The translations under genes were made by a program, and so were the position numbers. DNA of 40,096 nt, taken from the NCBI RefSeq assembly GCF_015235415.1, contig NZ_JADGLL010000024.1:1-40096 (forward strand), written 5' to 3'. Under the pieces are notes generated by a model that did not search any database, was not told the DNA's origin, and saw only the letters and a list, made by a program, of their open reading frames with translations. This DNA is from Microbacterium paludicola. GTDB taxonomy: Bacteria > Actinomycetota > Actinomycetes > Actinomycetales > Microbacteriaceae. This document shows positions 17,942 through 26,977 of the stretch, one piece after another (within the stretch, counting starts at the first letter, position 1; each line of letters opens with the position of its first letter).

Positions 17942-17947
17942 AGCCTA
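17942..17947 (-). promoter_or_regulatory. Putative -10 box of luxS (leaderless)
   Basis: TAGGCT on the minus strand, then TTTACG, then GTG. Spacing 6 nt and no Shine-Dalgarno sequence in between. Confidence 0.45.
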
Positions 17948-18010
17948 CGCGCGCTCGTGCCCGGGCGGACTCCACAGCCGGCGCTCACGCCGGCAGGGGC
18001 GCCGGACGAC

Positions 18011-18038
18011 GAAGGGCCCCGCCGAAGCGGGGCCCTTC
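18011..18038 (-). terminator. Terminator after rplQ
   Basis: Perfect 12-bp stem GAAGGGCCCCGC / GCGGGGCCCTTC with a 4-nt loop, 23 bp after the rplQ stop. There is no long U tract, as often in high-GC Actinobacteria. It should end the alpha operon and separate it from luxS. Confidence 0.8.
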
Positions 18039-18061
18039 ATACGTGTGCGAGGCAGCGGGTC

Positions 18062-18754
18062 TTACTTGCCGGCCTCGGCGAAACCGGCGGCCTCAGCGGC
18101 CTCGGCGGTGCGGAACCAGACCTCGGCGACCGTCTGCTCGTACCACTGGCCGTCGGGACGGTGGTACTTCATCGAGTTCTTGTTGCCCTTGATCTCGAAG
18201 CCCTCGGGAGCGGAACCGTCCTCGAGCGGCTCGGCCGAGTCCTCGCCGAACTCCGCCGCGGCGACAGCAGCCGGAGCGGCCTCGGTCTCCTCGACCTCGG
18301 CGGTCTCCTCGACGGGCGCCTCCTCGGCCGGGGCCTCGTCGGCGACCGGAGCAGCCTTCTCGGCGGCCGGAGCGGCCTTCTTGACCTTCGGGGTCACGGG
18401 CTCGAGGACGAGCTCGATGACGGCCATGGGGGCGTTGTCGCCCTTGCGGTTGCCGACCTTCGTGATGCGGGTGTAGCCACCCTCACGCTCGGCGACGAGC
18501 GGCGCGATCTCGTTGAAGAGAACGTGCACGACCTCCTTGTCGCCGATCACCGAGAGCACCGAGCGACGCGCGTGCAGGTCGCCGCGCTTCGCCTTCGTGA
18601 TGAGGCGCTCAGCGAGCGGACGCAGGCGCTTGGCCTTGGTCTCGGTCGTCTTGATCGACTTGTGGGTGAACAGCGCCGCCGCGAGGTTCGCGAGAAGCAG
18701 ACGCTCGTGGGCGGGACCGCCTCCGAGGCGGGGACCCTTCGTGGGCTTAGGCAT
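18062..18754 (-). CDS. rplQ: 50S ribosomal protein L17 with extra C-terminal domain
   Basis: 230 residues, nearly twice the usual length. Residues 1-118 are a normal L17: [51 protein letters not shown], then [20 protein letters not shown]. Residues 125-185 are an Ala/Glu/Pro-rich linker. Residues 186-227 form a compact end with [35 protein letters not shown]; this pattern (KGN...YH.P...WY..T..E..F.T..EA..AGF) resembles the small 'sunset'-type domain found on other actinobacterial proteins. Last gene of the alpha operon, followed by a strong terminator. Confidence 0.95.
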   Translation of the reverse strand: MPKPTKGPRLGGGPAHERLLLANLAAALFTHKSIKTTETKAKRLRPLAERLITKAKRGDLHARRSVLSVIGDKEVVHVLFNEIAPLVAEREGGYTRITKVGNRKGDNAPMAVIELVLEPVTPKVKKAAPAAEKAAPVADEAPAEEAPVEETAEVEETEAAPAAVAAAEFGEDSAEPLEDGSAPEGFEIKGNKNSMKYHRPDGQWYEQTVAEVWFRTAEAAEAAGFAEAGK

Positions 18755-18790
18755 TTCTAGTTACTCCAATGAGGCAGAACGTCGGAAGGA

Positions 18791-19780
18791 TCAGAGCGAC
18801 TCGTCGTCGTAGCCGCCGTAGAAGCCGGTGCCGTCGAAGCCGGGCACCGAGTCCTTCAGCGACAGGCCGAGCGAGGTGAGCTTGTCGCGCACCTCGTCCA
18901 CCGACTTCTGTCCGAAGTTGCGGATGTTCATGAGCTGCGTCTCCGAGAGGGCGACGAGCTCGCTGACCGTGTTGATTCCCTCGCGCTTGAGGCAGTTGTA
19001 CGAGCGAACCGAGAGGTCGAGGTCCTCGATGGGCATCGACAGCTCGTTCGAGAGGACGGTCTCGACCGGCGCGGGGCCGATCTCGATGCCCTCGGCCTCG
19101 ACGTTCAGCTCGCGGGCGAGACCGAACAGCTCGACCAGCGTGCGACCGGCCGACGCGACGGCGTCACGCGGGGCGATCGACGGCTTGGACTCGACGTCCA
19201 GGACGAGCTTGTCGAAGTCGGTGCGCTCACCGGCACGAGTCGCCTCGACGCGGTAGCTGACCTTCAGGACCGGCGAGTAGATCGAGTCGACCGGGATCTG
19301 GCCGGCCTCGGCGTACTCGTTGCGGTTCTGCACGGCCGAGACGTAGCCGCGGCCACGCTCGATCGTGAGCTCGAGCTCGAACTTCGCGGTGTCGTTCAGC
19401 GTGGCGATGACGAGCTCGGGGTTGTGCACCTCGACACCGGCCGGAGCCGAGATGTCTGCCGCGGTGACCTCGCCGGCGCCCGTCTTGCGCAGGTACGCGG
19501 TGATGGGCTCGTCACGCTCGCTCGAGACGACGAGCTGCTTGATGTTGAGGATGATCTCGGTGACATCCTCCTTCACACCGGGGATGGTGCTGAACTCGTG
19601 CAGCACGCCGTCGATGCGGATGCTGGTCACCGCCGCGCCGGGGATCGACGAGAGCAGGCTGCGACGCAGCGCGTTCCCGATGGTGTATCCGAAGCCGGGC
19701 TCCAGGGGCTCGACGACGAACCGGCTGCGGAACTCCGAGATCTTCTCCTCGGTGAGGGTGGGACGCTGTGCAATGAGCAC
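18791..19780 (-). CDS. rpoA: DNA-directed RNA polymerase alpha subunit
   Basis: 329 residues. The N-terminal dimerisation domain (1-~225) shows [20 protein letters not shown] and [17 protein letters not shown]; the C-terminal UP-element domain shows [16 protein letters not shown] and [18 protein letters not shown]. The start is GTG (19780), preceded by AAAGGA. Between rpsK and rpoA lie 163 bp with a strong hairpin and a possible promoter, more than elsewhere in this operon. Confidence 0.98.
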   Translation of the reverse strand: MLIAQRPTLTEEKISEFRSRFVVEPLEPGFGYTIGNALRRSLLSSIPGAAVTSIRIDGVLHEFSTIPGVKEDVTEIILNIKQLVVSSERDEPITAYLRKTGAGEVTAADISAPAGVEVHNPELVIATLNDTAKFELELTIERGRGYVSAVQNRNEYAEAGQIPVDSIYSPVLKVSYRVEATRAGERTDFDKLVLDVESKPSIAPRDAVASAGRTLVELFGLARELNVEAEGIEIGPAPVETVLSNELSMPIEDLDLSVRSYNCLKREGINTVSELVALSETQLMNIRNFGQKSVDEVRDKLTSLGLSLKDSVPGFDGTGFYGGYDDESL

Positions 19781-19808
19781 TGGTTGTTCCTTTCGATCAA
19801 GTGCCCGC

Positions 19809-19814
19809 TATATG
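19809..19814 (-). promoter_or_regulatory. Possible -10 box in front of rpoA
   Basis: CATATA on the minus strand, about 30 nt before the GTG start, in an unusually AT-rich patch. The -35 candidate (CTCAAG, 19-bp spacing) is weak. It would let rpoA-rplQ be transcribed apart from infA-rpmJ-rpsM-rpsK. Confidence 0.3.
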
Positions 19815-19897
19815 ACACTTGCGTGGATGAGGTCTTGAGTTGTTCTCGGACGGACGCGTCGGTCTCCGGGGAGACGCGCGGCCGTGGGACGACGAGA

Positions 19898-19934
19898 CGC
19901 CGGGGCGCAGGGCTCGAGGCCGTGCGCCCCGGCG
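19898..19934 (-). terminator. Hairpin between rpsK and rpoA (terminator or attenuator)
   Basis: Perfect 12-bp stem CGCCGGGGCGCA / TGCGCCCCGGCG around a 13-nt loop, 10 bp after the rpsK stop. No U tract. It may partly terminate transcription or protect the upstream mRNA. Confidence 0.55.
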
Positions 19935-19943
19935 GGGGTCACG

Positions 19944-20342
19944 TCAGACGCGGCGGCGCTTCGGCGGGCGGCAGCCGTTGTGCGCCTGCGGCGTCACGTC
20001 CTGGATCGAACCGACCTCGAGGCCAGCGGCCTGCAGCGAGCGGATCGCGGTCTCGCGGCCCGAGCCCGGGCCCTTCACGAACACGTCGACCTTCTTGACG
20101 CCGTGCTCCTGCGCCTGGCGGGCGGCCGACTCCGCGGCCATGCCGGCGGCGTACGGCGTCGACTTGCGCGAGCCCTTGAAGCCCACGCCACCAGCCGAGG
20201 TCCAGCTGATGACGGCGCCCGTCGGGTCCGTGATCGAGACGATCGTGTTGTTGAACGTCGACTTGATGTGGGCCTGGCCCACTGCGATGTTCTTCTTCTC
20301 CTTGCGGCGCGGCTTGCGCGCAGCGGTCTTGGGTGCAGCCAT
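19944..20342 (-). CDS. rpsK: 30S ribosomal protein S11
   Basis: 132 residues. [40 protein letters not shown] and [20 protein letters not shown] are diagnostic, and the C terminus [19 protein letters not shown] reads [16 protein letters not shown]. Basic N-terminal extension ([12 protein letters not shown]). 25 bp after rpsM. S11 sits on the 30S platform. Confidence 0.98.
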   Translation of the reverse strand: MAAPKTAARKPRRKEKKNIAVGQAHIKSTFNNTIVSITDPTGAVISWTSAGGVGFKGSRKSTPYAAGMAAESAARQAQEHGVKKVDVFVKGPGSGRETAIRSLQAAGLEVGSIQDVTPQAHNGCRPPKRRRV

Positions 20343-20367
20343 TGTGTTCTCCTAAACCAATCCGCGC

Positions 20368-20742
<375 letters not shown>

Positions 20743-20860
20743 GCGACCTTCTCCTGAGTGTTGTGGAGGTGTGGAGCAGGATCGGTGCCCGGGCCTCCGC
20801 CCCGAGGTGTCCCCCGCTTGCGCGGGTTCTGATCCTGCCTATTCAGATATTCAGTTACTG

Positions 20861-20941
20861 CGGGTCGTCTCGACTCGGCTGGCGCCTCGCTCGACAACCG
20901 GTCCGGTTGCTGAGCGAGCGTCAGCGAGCCGAAGCGACCGG
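20861..20941. repeat. Degenerate SERSESKR-type inverted pair between rpmJ and rpsM
   Basis: Left arm GACTCGGCTGGCGCCTCGCT (from 20871), right arm AGCGAGCGTCAGCGAGCCGA (20913-20932), joined at CAACCGGTCCGGTTG, itself a palindrome. The arms have diverged from the other copies (CGACAACC, GAAGCGACCGG). It lies inside the alpha operon. A small hairpin CCCGCTTGCGCGGG is 45 bp away. Confidence 0.8.
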
Positions 20942-20943
20942 AC

Positions 20944-21060
20944 TCAGCCCTGGCGCTGCTTGTGACGCGGGTTGCTCTTGCAGATGACCATGACGCGGCC
21001 GTGGCGACGGATCACCTTGCAGTGGTCGCAGATCGGCTTGACGCTGGGGTTGACCTTCAT
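20944..21060 (-). CDS. rpmJ: 50S ribosomal protein L36
   Basis: 38 residues: [38 protein letters not shown]. The zinc-ribbon ligands C11, C14, C27 and H32 are all present, so this is the zinc-binding (C+) form. It lies between infA and rpsM as in most bacteria. Confidence 0.97.
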   Translation of the reverse strand: MKVNPSVKPICDHCKVIRRHGRVMVICKSNPRHKQRQG

Positions 21061-21139
21061 GATTCTTCTTTCGCTGTCTTCGTACCGTGCCCCGCGGGAC
21101 ACGGCCGTTACTTCTCGACCGGAAGCCGAGCAGAGCGGG

Positions 21140-21361
21140 TCAGCGGTAGCGGTAGACGATGCGGCCGCGCGTGAGGTCGTAGGGGCTGAGCTCCACGACA
21201 ACGCGGTCCTCGGGGATGATGCGGATGTAGTTCTGCCGCATCTTTCCGGAGATCGTTGCGAGGACCTTGTGACCGTTGGTCAGCTCCACGCGGAACATCG
21301 CGTTGGGGAGCGCCTCGGTGATCACACCCTCGATCTCGATGACACCGTCTTTCTTCGCCAT
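21140..21361 (-). CDS. infA: Translation initiation factor IF-1
   Basis: 73 residues, full-length OB fold: [69 protein letters not shown]-1 blocks the A site during initiation. First gene of the alpha operon, with a good promoter about 110 bp upstream. Confidence 0.98.
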   Translation of the reverse strand: MAKKDGVIEIEGVITEALPNAMFRVELTNGHKVLATISGKMRQNYIRIIPEDRVVVELSPYDLTRGRIVYRYR

Positions 21362-21469
21362 AGACTCGCTTTGCTTGTGCAGGCCGGTCGGTCTGCGGTG
21401 AGTGGGATTCGGCGCCCGGATCGCCGATCCGGCGACACGCCGAAATCAGGCGCAAGGCACCAAAGATCT

Positions 21470-21498
21470 ATGTTAGGCGACGCCGGGCGTGTCGGCAA
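21470..21498 (-). promoter_or_regulatory. Promoter of infA and the alpha operon
   Basis: Minus-strand -35 TTGCCG (21493-21498), exactly 17-bp spacer, -10 TAACAT (21470-21475), followed by AGATCT. Gives a leader of about 100 nt before infA. The same -35 hexamer occurs in the S10 promoter at 35035-35040. Confidence 0.65.
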
Positions 21499-21530
21499 CT
21501 TCGGCGTGTCGCGGTCGCGGCCGGGTCTGG

Positions 21531-21611
21531 GCGTTTCGACTCGGTCGCTCCGCTCCCTCGCTCAACGAGCAACGAAAGGGTGCTGGTTGAGCGAGCGAAG
21601 CGAGTCGAAAC
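21531..21611. repeat. SERSESKR-type inverted pair between dsbA-like gene and infA promoter
   Basis: Left arm GCGTTTCGACTCGGTCGCTC ... CTCGCTCAACGAGCA, right arm TGCTGGTTGAGCGAGCGAAG ... CGAGTCGAAAC, with a 10-nt loop. Starts 15 bp after the dsbA-like stop and ends about 30 bp before the infA -35, so it may terminate the upstream operon. Confidence 0.88.
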
Positions 21612-21626
21612 CGTCCGGACGACCCG

Positions 21627-22286
21627 TCACTGGAGGCGCGGGAGCAGCTCCTGCTCCGCGGGGGCCTGCCAGTTGAGGGTCTCATCGTTCAGCTCGACGG
21701 CCGGGGTTCCGCCGCCGGGAAGCTCTGCGGTGGTCTGCTCGACGAAGTCGGCGTAGGTGCGGTCGGCGATGCAGTCCGCTGCCCCGGTCGATCCGGCGCG
21801 TTCGGCGAACGAGATGATCTCCTCGTCGGTCAGCCCCTCGGTCGACTCCTTGGGCTGGTTCTCGAACATGAGGTTCATGAACGGGTAGGCGGCGTCGGCG
21901 TTGTCCTCGGCCACGCAGTACATCGCGTTCGCCGCACGGGTGGAGTACTCCGTCCCCTGCGAGTACCGATCCAGGATCGCCACCGGGTACACCTCGAGCG
22001 TCACCTCGCCCGCGGAGACCTGCTCCGAGATGGTCTCGCCCCAGCTCGCCTCGAGCTGACCGCAGTAGGGGCACATGAAGTCGACCCAGGTCTCGAGCAC
22101 ATCCGGGCCCTCACCGAGGCGGATGGCGCCGGTCGTCTCGTCGATCGACGCCGACGCCGGCGACTCGGCCGGTGCGGTCGCCGCGTTGTTCATCCAGACG
22201 ACGATCGCGCCCACCGCGACCATCAGCACGACCACGGCGGCCGAGATCCAGATGGCGAACCAGTTCGTTCCGCTCTTGGCGGCCAT
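21627..22286 (-). CDS. DsbA-family thioredoxin-like protein, membrane-anchored
   Basis: 219 residues. N-terminal anchor WFAIWISAAVVVLMVAVGAIVVWM (split: residues 9-32), an Ala/Ser/Pro linker, then a DsbA/thioredoxin_4 domain: ETWVDFMCPYCGQLE has the redox pair C71-P-Y-C74, VYPVAILDRYS and AMYCVAEDNADA follow, and GGGTPAVELN supplies the cis-proline loop. Predicted to act outside the membrane in disulfide formation or isomerisation. Lies between map and infA, an order seen in Microbacteriaceae, with a Shine-Dalgarno GGGAGC before the ATG. Substrate unknown. Confidence 0.9.
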   Translation of the reverse strand: MAAKSGTNWFAIWISAAVVVLMVAVGAIVVWMNNAATAPAESPASASIDETTGAIRLGEGPDVLETWVDFMCPYCGQLEASWGETISEQVSAGEVTLEVYPVAILDRYSQGTEYSTRAANAMYCVAEDNADAAYPFMNLMFENQPKESTEGLTDEEIISFAERAGSTGAADCIADRTYADFVEQTTAELPGGGTPAVELNDETLNWQAPAEQELLPRLQ

Positions 22287-22339
22287 GTTGTGCTCCCGTG
22301 GTGTCGGTGGTCGCTTCGCTCGGTCGGCGACCGGTGAGT

Positions 22340-23191
22340 TCAGGCGATCGGCGTCGGCACCACGCCGAAGGGCGCGAGCCCGGCGGCGCCGCCGTCGGGC
22401 GCGGTGAGCACCCAGATGCCGTCATTGTGCACCGCGATGCTGTGCTCCCAGTGCGAGCCCATCGAGCCGTCGACCGTGGAGACCGTCCAGTCGTCGTCCT
22501 CGACGAAGGTCTCGTCCGATCCAGCGGTCATCATCGGCTCGATGCAGACCGCCAGGCCCGGCTTGATCTCGGCACCGGGGTCGGAGGTGCGGTAGTTGAA
22601 GATCGAGGGCGACTCGTGCATCTTGCGGCCGATGCCGTGCCCGACGTACTCGCGCAGGATGCCGGCGGGCTCGCCCGTGTACGACAGGGGGTTCGCCTCG
22701 ATGTAGCCCTGGATGGCCGCGCCGACCTCGCCGAGGCGCTTCGCCGACGCGAGCGCCGCGATGCCTGCCCACATCGATCCTTCGGTCACGCGAGAGAGCT
22801 CCTCACGCTGCGCGACGACATCCGGGCGATCCGGATCCGGCACGACTACGGTGATCGCGGAGTCGCCGTTCCAGCCCTCCGGCGTCTCGGCGCCGCAGTC
22901 GATCGAGACGATGTCCCCCGGCTGCAGCGGCACGTCCGTCGGAATGCCGTGCACAACCGCGTCGTTGACCGAGGCGCAGATCGTGTGGCGGTACCCACGC
23001 ACGAGCTGGAAGTTCGAGTGCGCGCCGCGCTCCGTGATCACGCGGTTCGCCTCGGCGTCGAGCTCGAGGGTGGTCGCCCCGGCGCGGATCAGCGGCCGCA
23101 CTGCTTCGAGGGCCGCCGCGGTGATGAGGCCGGGCTCGACCATCGCGCGCAGCTGCGCCGGGGTCTTGTAGATCGACTTGCGGAAGATCAC
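22340..23191 (-). CDS. map: Type I methionine aminopeptidase
   Basis: 283 residues. Removes the initiator Met from new proteins. Metal ligands: D in SIDCGAE, D in NGDSAITVV, H in EYVGHGIGRKMHE, E in CIEPMM and E in HWEHSIAV; the substrate His is in VVHGIP. Spacing fits the short type I class, with no N-terminal zinc-finger extension. Starts 18 bp after adk, so it is in the secY-adk-map run. Confidence 0.96.
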   Translation of the reverse strand: MIFRKSIYKTPAQLRAMVEPGLITAAALEAVRPLIRAGATTLELDAEANRVITERGAHSNFQLVRGYRHTICASVNDAVVHGIPTDVPLQPGDIVSIDCGAETPEGWNGDSAITVVVPDPDRPDVVAQREELSRVTEGSMWAGIAALASAKRLGEVGAAIQGYIEANPLSYTGEPAGILREYVGHGIGRKMHESPSIFNYRTSDPGAEIKPGLAVCIEPMMTAGSDETFVEDDDWTVSTVDGSMGSHWEHSIAVHNDGIWVLTAPDGGAAGLAPFGVVPTPIA

Positions 23192-23209
23192 GTGCGAGGG
23201 CGACCCGGA

Positions 23210-23809
23210 TCAGGCCGCGGCCGTGCGCGCGAGGCCGCGGGCCTCGAGGGCGGCGACGATCCGCTCGGTGATCTCGTCGAGGGTGCCGACGCCGTCGATC
23301 GTGTCGACGATGCCGCTCGAGCGGTACACAGCCAGGATCGGGGCGGTCTCGCGCTCGTAGATGTCGAGGCGGTGCGCGATGGCGGCCTCGGTGTCGTCCG
23401 AGCGTCCCTGCTCCTGCGCACGCAGGGCGATCCGCTTAAGGCTCTCCTCGCGCGGCACGTTCAGCTCGATCACGGCGTCGAGCGCCTCGCCGCGGCCGGT
23501 GAGGAACTCGTCGAGCAGCGCCACCTGGGCGACGTTGCGCGGGAAGCCGTCGAGCAGGAAGCCCTCGGCCGCGTCGGGCTGCTCGAGGCGGTCCTTCACG
23601 ATCGCGAAGGTGACCTCATCCGGCACCAGGTCGCCGGCATCCGTGATCGCCTTCACCTGGAGGCCGAGGTCGGTGCCCTCCTTGATGTTGGCGCGGAAGA
23701 TGTCGCCGGTCGAGACCACGGGGACCCCGAAGGTATCGGCGATGCGGATTCCCTGCGTGCCCTTGCCCGAGCCCTGCGGTCCGACGATGAGGAGGCGGGT
23801 AGACGTCAT
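23210..23809 (-). CDS. adk: Adenylate kinase
   Basis: 199 residues. Interconverts ATP+AMP and 2 ADP. P-loop LIVGPQGSGKGTQG, AMP-binding STGDIFRANI and GFLLDGFPRN, then a short LID (ALRAQEQGRSDDTEAAIAHR) without the Cys-type zinc site of the long form. The start overlaps the secY stop by ATGA; frames reading further upstream are shadows of secY. Confidence 0.97.
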   Translation of the reverse strand: MTSTRLLIVGPQGSGKGTQGIRIADTFGVPVVSTGDIFRANIKEGTDLGLQVKAITDAGDLVPDEVTFAIVKDRLEQPDAAEGFLLDGFPRNVAQVALLDEFLTGRGEALDAVIELNVPREESLKRIALRAQEQGRSDDTEAAIAHRLDIYERETAPILAVYRSSGIVDTIDGVGTLDEITERIVAALEARGLARTAAA

Positions 23810-25125
23810 CGGAGGAGCCCTTCGTAATGGCGCTGCTGCAGCTGCGCGTCGATCTGCTTCACGGTCTCGAGGCCGACACCCACGATGATCAGGATCGAGG
23901 CACCGCCGAACGGGAAGTTCTGGTTGGCACCCACGGTCGCCAGAGCGATCAGCGGTATCAGGGCGATGAGACCGAGGTAGATCGAACCGGGCAGCGTGAT
24001 GCGCGTCAGCACGTAGTCGAGGTACTCGGCCGTCGGGCGTCCGGCGCGGATGCCCGGGACGAAGCCGCCGTACTTCTTCATGTTGTCGGCGACCTCGACC
24101 GGGTTGAACGTGATCGCGACGTAGAAGTAGGTGAAGCCGATGATCAGCAGGAAGTAGACCGCCATGTACAGCGGGTGATCGCCCGTCGTCAGGTACGTCG
24201 AGATCCAGGTCACCCACGCCGGCGGGGCCGTGTCGGTGGGCGTGTTGAACTGCGCGATCAGCGCCGGGATGTACAGCAGCGACGAGGCGAAGATGACGGG
24301 CACAACGCCGGCCGTGTTCACCTTGATCGGGATGTACGTGTTCGTGCCGCCGTAGGTGCGACGCCCGACCATCCGCTTCGCGTACTGCACAGGGATGCGA
24401 CGCTGCGACTGCTCGACGAAGACGACGAGCGCGACGACGACCACGCCGACGGCGAGGACGAGCAGGAAGATCTCGAAGCCGCGGGCGGCGAGGATGGCGC
24501 CCATCGCGGCCGGGAACGTGGCGGCGATCGACGTGAAGATCAGCAGCGACATGCCGTTGCCGATGCCGCGCTCGGTGACGAGCTCGGCGAACCACATGAT
24601 GAGGCCGGTGCCGGCGGTCATCGTGATGATCATGAGCAGCTGCGCCCACCACGCGTCGTTGACGAGGAGGGTGTTGCAGTCGGGGATGCTCGGGGCGCCG
24701 AACAGCTGACCGGTGCGCGCGACGGTGACCAGCGTGGTCGACTGCAGCAGCGCGAGAGCGATCGTCAGGTAGCGCGTGTACTGCGTGAGCTTGCTCTGGC
24801 CCGCCTGGCCCTCCTTGTAGAGGGTCTCGAAGTGCGGGATGACCACGCGCAGCAGCTGCGTGATGATCGTGGCCGTGATGTACGGCATCACTCCCAGCGC
24901 GAAGATCGACAGCTGCAGGAGCGCGCCACCCGAGAACAGGTTCACGAGCGAGAGGAGCCCGTCTGTGCCCGACGTCTGATCGATGCAGCTCTGAACGTTC
25001 GGGAAGTTCACGAACGGAGCCGGGATGTGGGCGCCGAAGCGGTAGATCGCGATGATCGCGAGGGTGAATCCGATCTTCCGCCGCAGATCAGGCGTGCGGA
25101 GGATCCGCGCGATGGCGCTGAACAA
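23806..25125 (-). CDS. secY: Preprotein translocase subunit SecY
   Basis: 439 residues with about ten membrane helices. It forms the Sec channel with SecE and SecG. IGFTLAIIAIYRFGAHIPAP is TM1; GALLQLSIFALGVMPYITAT follows the plug region; VIFASSLLYIPA and NPVEVADNMKKYGGFVPGIR are strongly conserved. The start is TTG (25125) with GGGAGG about 7 nt upstream. Separated from rplO by a terminator hairpin, so it probably has its own promoter; a TAGCCT box at 25177-25182 is a weak candidate. Confidence 0.97.
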   Translation of the reverse strand: MFSAIARILRTPDLRRKIGFTLAIIAIYRFGAHIPAPFVNFPNVQSCIDQTSGTDGLLSLVNLFSGGALLQLSIFALGVMPYITATIITQLLRVVIPHFETLYKEGQAGQSKLTQYTRYLTIALALLQSTTLVTVARTGQLFGAPSIPDCNTLLVNDAWWAQLLMIITMTAGTGLIMWFAELVTERGIGNGMSLLIFTSIAATFPAAMGAILAARGFEIFLLVLAVGVVVVALVVFVEQSQRRIPVQYAKRMVGRRTYGGTNTYIPIKVNTAGVVPVIFASSLLYIPALIAQFNTPTDTAPPAWVTWISTYLTTGDHPLYMAVYFLLIIGFTYFYVAITFNPVEVADNMKKYGGFVPGIRAGRPTAEYLDYVLTRITLPGSIYLGLIALIPLIALATVGANQNFPFGGASILIIVGVGLETVKQIDAQLQQRHYEGLLR

Positions 25126-25188
25126 GGACGTGCCTCCCGAGTGATGAGCTGGCCCGCCGATGGCGAACCGACCTCAAGGCTAACGCAA

Positions 25189-25216
25189 AGGCCCGGGAGC
25201 GGATGCTCCCGGGCCT
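25189..25216 (-). terminator. Terminator between rplO and secY
   Basis: Perfect 12-bp stem AGGCCCGGGAGC / GCTCCCGGGCCT with a 4-nt loop, followed on the minus strand by TTGCGTTAG. 10 bp after the rplO stop. Confidence 0.8.
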
Positions 25217-25226
25217 CTGACGCGGA

Positions 25227-25727
25227 TTACTTGATGCTGCCGCCGGCGGCGACGATCTTCGACTCAGCCGAGCCGGAGACCTTGTCCACCGAGACGGTCA
25301 GCGCCACGGCGATCTCGCCGTTGCCGAGGACCTTGACCTTCTCGTTCTTGCGGACGGCGCCCTTGGCGACCAGGTCGGCGACGGTCACGTCGCCACCCTG
25401 CGGGTACAGCTCCGCGAGCTTCTCCAGGTTCACGACCTGGTACTCGACGCGGAACGGGTTCTTGAAGCCGCGCAGCTTCGGCGTGCGCATGTGCAGCGGC
25501 ATCTGGCCACCCTCGAAGCCGGGGCGGACGCTGTACCGGGCCTTGGTGCCCTTCGTACCGCGACCGGCCGTCTTGCCCTTCGAGCCCTCACCGCGACCAA
25601 CGCGGGTCTTGGCGGTGTTGGCACCCGGGACGGGACGGAGGTGGTGCACCTTCAGCACGCCGGGGCGCTTGGCCTCGGTGGCCTGCTTCTTCTCGGCCTT
25701 GTCGGCCGTGGCCTTCTTCTCAGCCAT
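25227..25727 (-). CDS. rplO: 50S ribosomal protein L15
   Basis: 166 residues. After a Lys/Ala-rich N terminus (~22 residues), [50 protein letters not shown] and [13 protein letters not shown] are typical. The ATG shares one base with the rpmD stop (TGATG). Followed by a strong terminator that closes this part of the spc operon. Confidence 0.97.
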   Translation of the reverse strand: MAEKKATADKAEKKQATEAKRPGVLKVHHLRPVPGANTAKTRVGRGEGSKGKTAGRGTKGTKARYSVRPGFEGGQMPLHMRTPKLRGFKNPFRVEYQVVNLEKLAELYPQGGDVTVADLVAKGAVRKNEKVKVLGNGEIAVALTVSVDKVSGSAESKIVAAGGSIK

Positions 25728-25912
25728 CAGTCGATCTCCTCAACACTCACGAGGTGAGCGACGGTACGGACGTATCCGCGCGTCTGGGCGTCATCGGGCC
25801 GGACGACAGAGTCGCCGATCCGCTTCAGACCGAGCGAACGCAGCGTGTCACGCTGGTTCTGCTTCTCGCTCACCTTGGACTTGACCTGCGTCACCTTCAG
25901 ACGAGCGGCCAT
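25727..25912 (-). CDS. rpmD: 50S ribosomal protein L30
   Basis: 61 residues: [40 protein letters not shown], ending [14 protein letters not shown]. Correct length for bacterial L30. TGATG junctions with rpsE before it and rplO after it. A longer frame upstream is a shadow of rpsE. Confidence 0.97.
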   Translation of the reverse strand: MAARLKVTQVKSKVSEKQNQRDTLRSLGLKRIGDSVVRPDDAQTRGYVRTVAHLVSVEEID

Positions 25913-26619
25913 CAGACACCTGCCTTCGCAGCAGCGGCGGCCTCTGCCTCCGCACGGACGAGACGTGCCGGCGCGACCTGGTCGAACTCGAGGCCACGGC
26001 GCGCGGCGACCGCACGGGGCTCCTCGAGCTGCTTCAGGGCCTCGACCGTCGCGTGCACGATGTTGATCGTGTTCGACGAACCGAGCGACTTCGACAGCAC
26101 GTCGTGGATACCGGCGCACTCGAGCACGGCGCGGACCGGACCACCGGCGATAACACCGGTACCGGCCGAGGCCGGGCGCAGCATGACGACGCCGGCGGCA
26201 GCCTCACCCTGCACGGGGTGCGGGATGGTGGCGCCGGAGCGCGGCACGCGGAAGAAGTTGCGCTTCGCGTCCTCGACACCCTTGGAGATGGCCAGGGGCA
26301 CCTCGCGGGCCTTGCCGTAGCCCACACCGACCACGCCGTTGCCGTCGCCGACGACCACGAGAGCGGTGAAGCTGAAGCGACGACCACCCTTCACGACCTT
26401 CGACACGCGGTTGATCGTGACGACGCGCTCGAGGAACTGGTTGTCCGCACCGCGGTCGTTGCGGTCACGACCGCCACGACCCTGGCCCCGATCGTTGCGG
26501 CCGCCACGGCGGTCGCCGCGCTCGGTGCGCTGCTCGGTCTGGACCTGCTCGGTCTGCGCCTGCTCGGCGCCGGCCTCGGGGGCCTCGGTGGTCACTTCGG
26601 TCTCCTTGTTGTCACTCAC
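25912..26619 (-). CDS. rpsE: 30S ribosomal protein S5
   Basis: 235 residues, about 65 longer than E. coli S5. Core starts [20 protein letters not shown] (residue ~64), then [20 protein letters not shown] and [18 protein letters not shown]. The N-terminal ~60 residues are disordered and low-complexity: a Glu/Gln/Thr stretch followed by Arg/Gly/Asp repeats ([17 protein letters not shown]). Start overlaps the rplR stop (ATGA). Confidence 0.97.
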   Translation of the reverse strand: MSDNKETEVTTEAPEAGAEQAQTEQVQTEQRTERGDRRGGRNDRGQGRGGRDRNDRGADNQFLERVVTINRVSKVVKGGRRFSFTALVVVGDGNGVVGVGYGKAREVPLAISKGVEDAKRNFFRVPRSGATIPHPVQGEAAAGVVMLRPASAGTGVIAGGPVRAVLECAGIHDVLSKSLGSSNTINIVHATVEALKQLEEPRAVAARRGLEFDQVAPARLVRAEAEAAAAAKAGV

Positions 26620-26975
26620 AGGTTCAGCCCCCCTTCGCGGGCGCCGTCGGCGATCGCCGCGACACGTCCCGCGTAGCGGTTGCCACCGCGGTCGAACACG
26701 ACGTCGGTGAAACCGGCGGCCTTGGCGCGCTCGGCGAGGAGCTCGCCGACCTTGCGGGCCTTCGCGGTCTTGTCACCCTCGAAACCGCGCAGGTCGGTCT
26801 CGAGCGTCGAGGCAGAGGCCACGGTGTGGCCCTTGCTGTCGTCGACCAGCTGCACGAAGACGTGGCGGGCCGAACGGGTCACGACGAGACGAGGACGGAC
26901 CTCGGTGCCGACGACCTTCTTGCGAAGGCGAGCGTGGCGGCGCGTACGCGCGGCGGACTTCGACTTCACAGCCAT
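26616..26975 (-). CDS. rplR: 50S ribosomal protein L18
   Basis: 119 residues. [40 protein letters not shown], and C-terminal [23 protein letters not shown] are standard; L18 binds 5S rRNA. 2 bp after rplF and overlapping rpsE. Confidence 0.97.
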   Translation of the reverse strand: MAVKSKSAARTRRHARLRKKVVGTEVRPRLVVTRSARHVFVQLVDDSKGHTVASASTLETDLRGFEGDKTAKARKVGELLAERAKAAGFTDVVFDRGGNRYAGRVAAIADGAREGGLNL

Positions 26976-26977
26976 GA

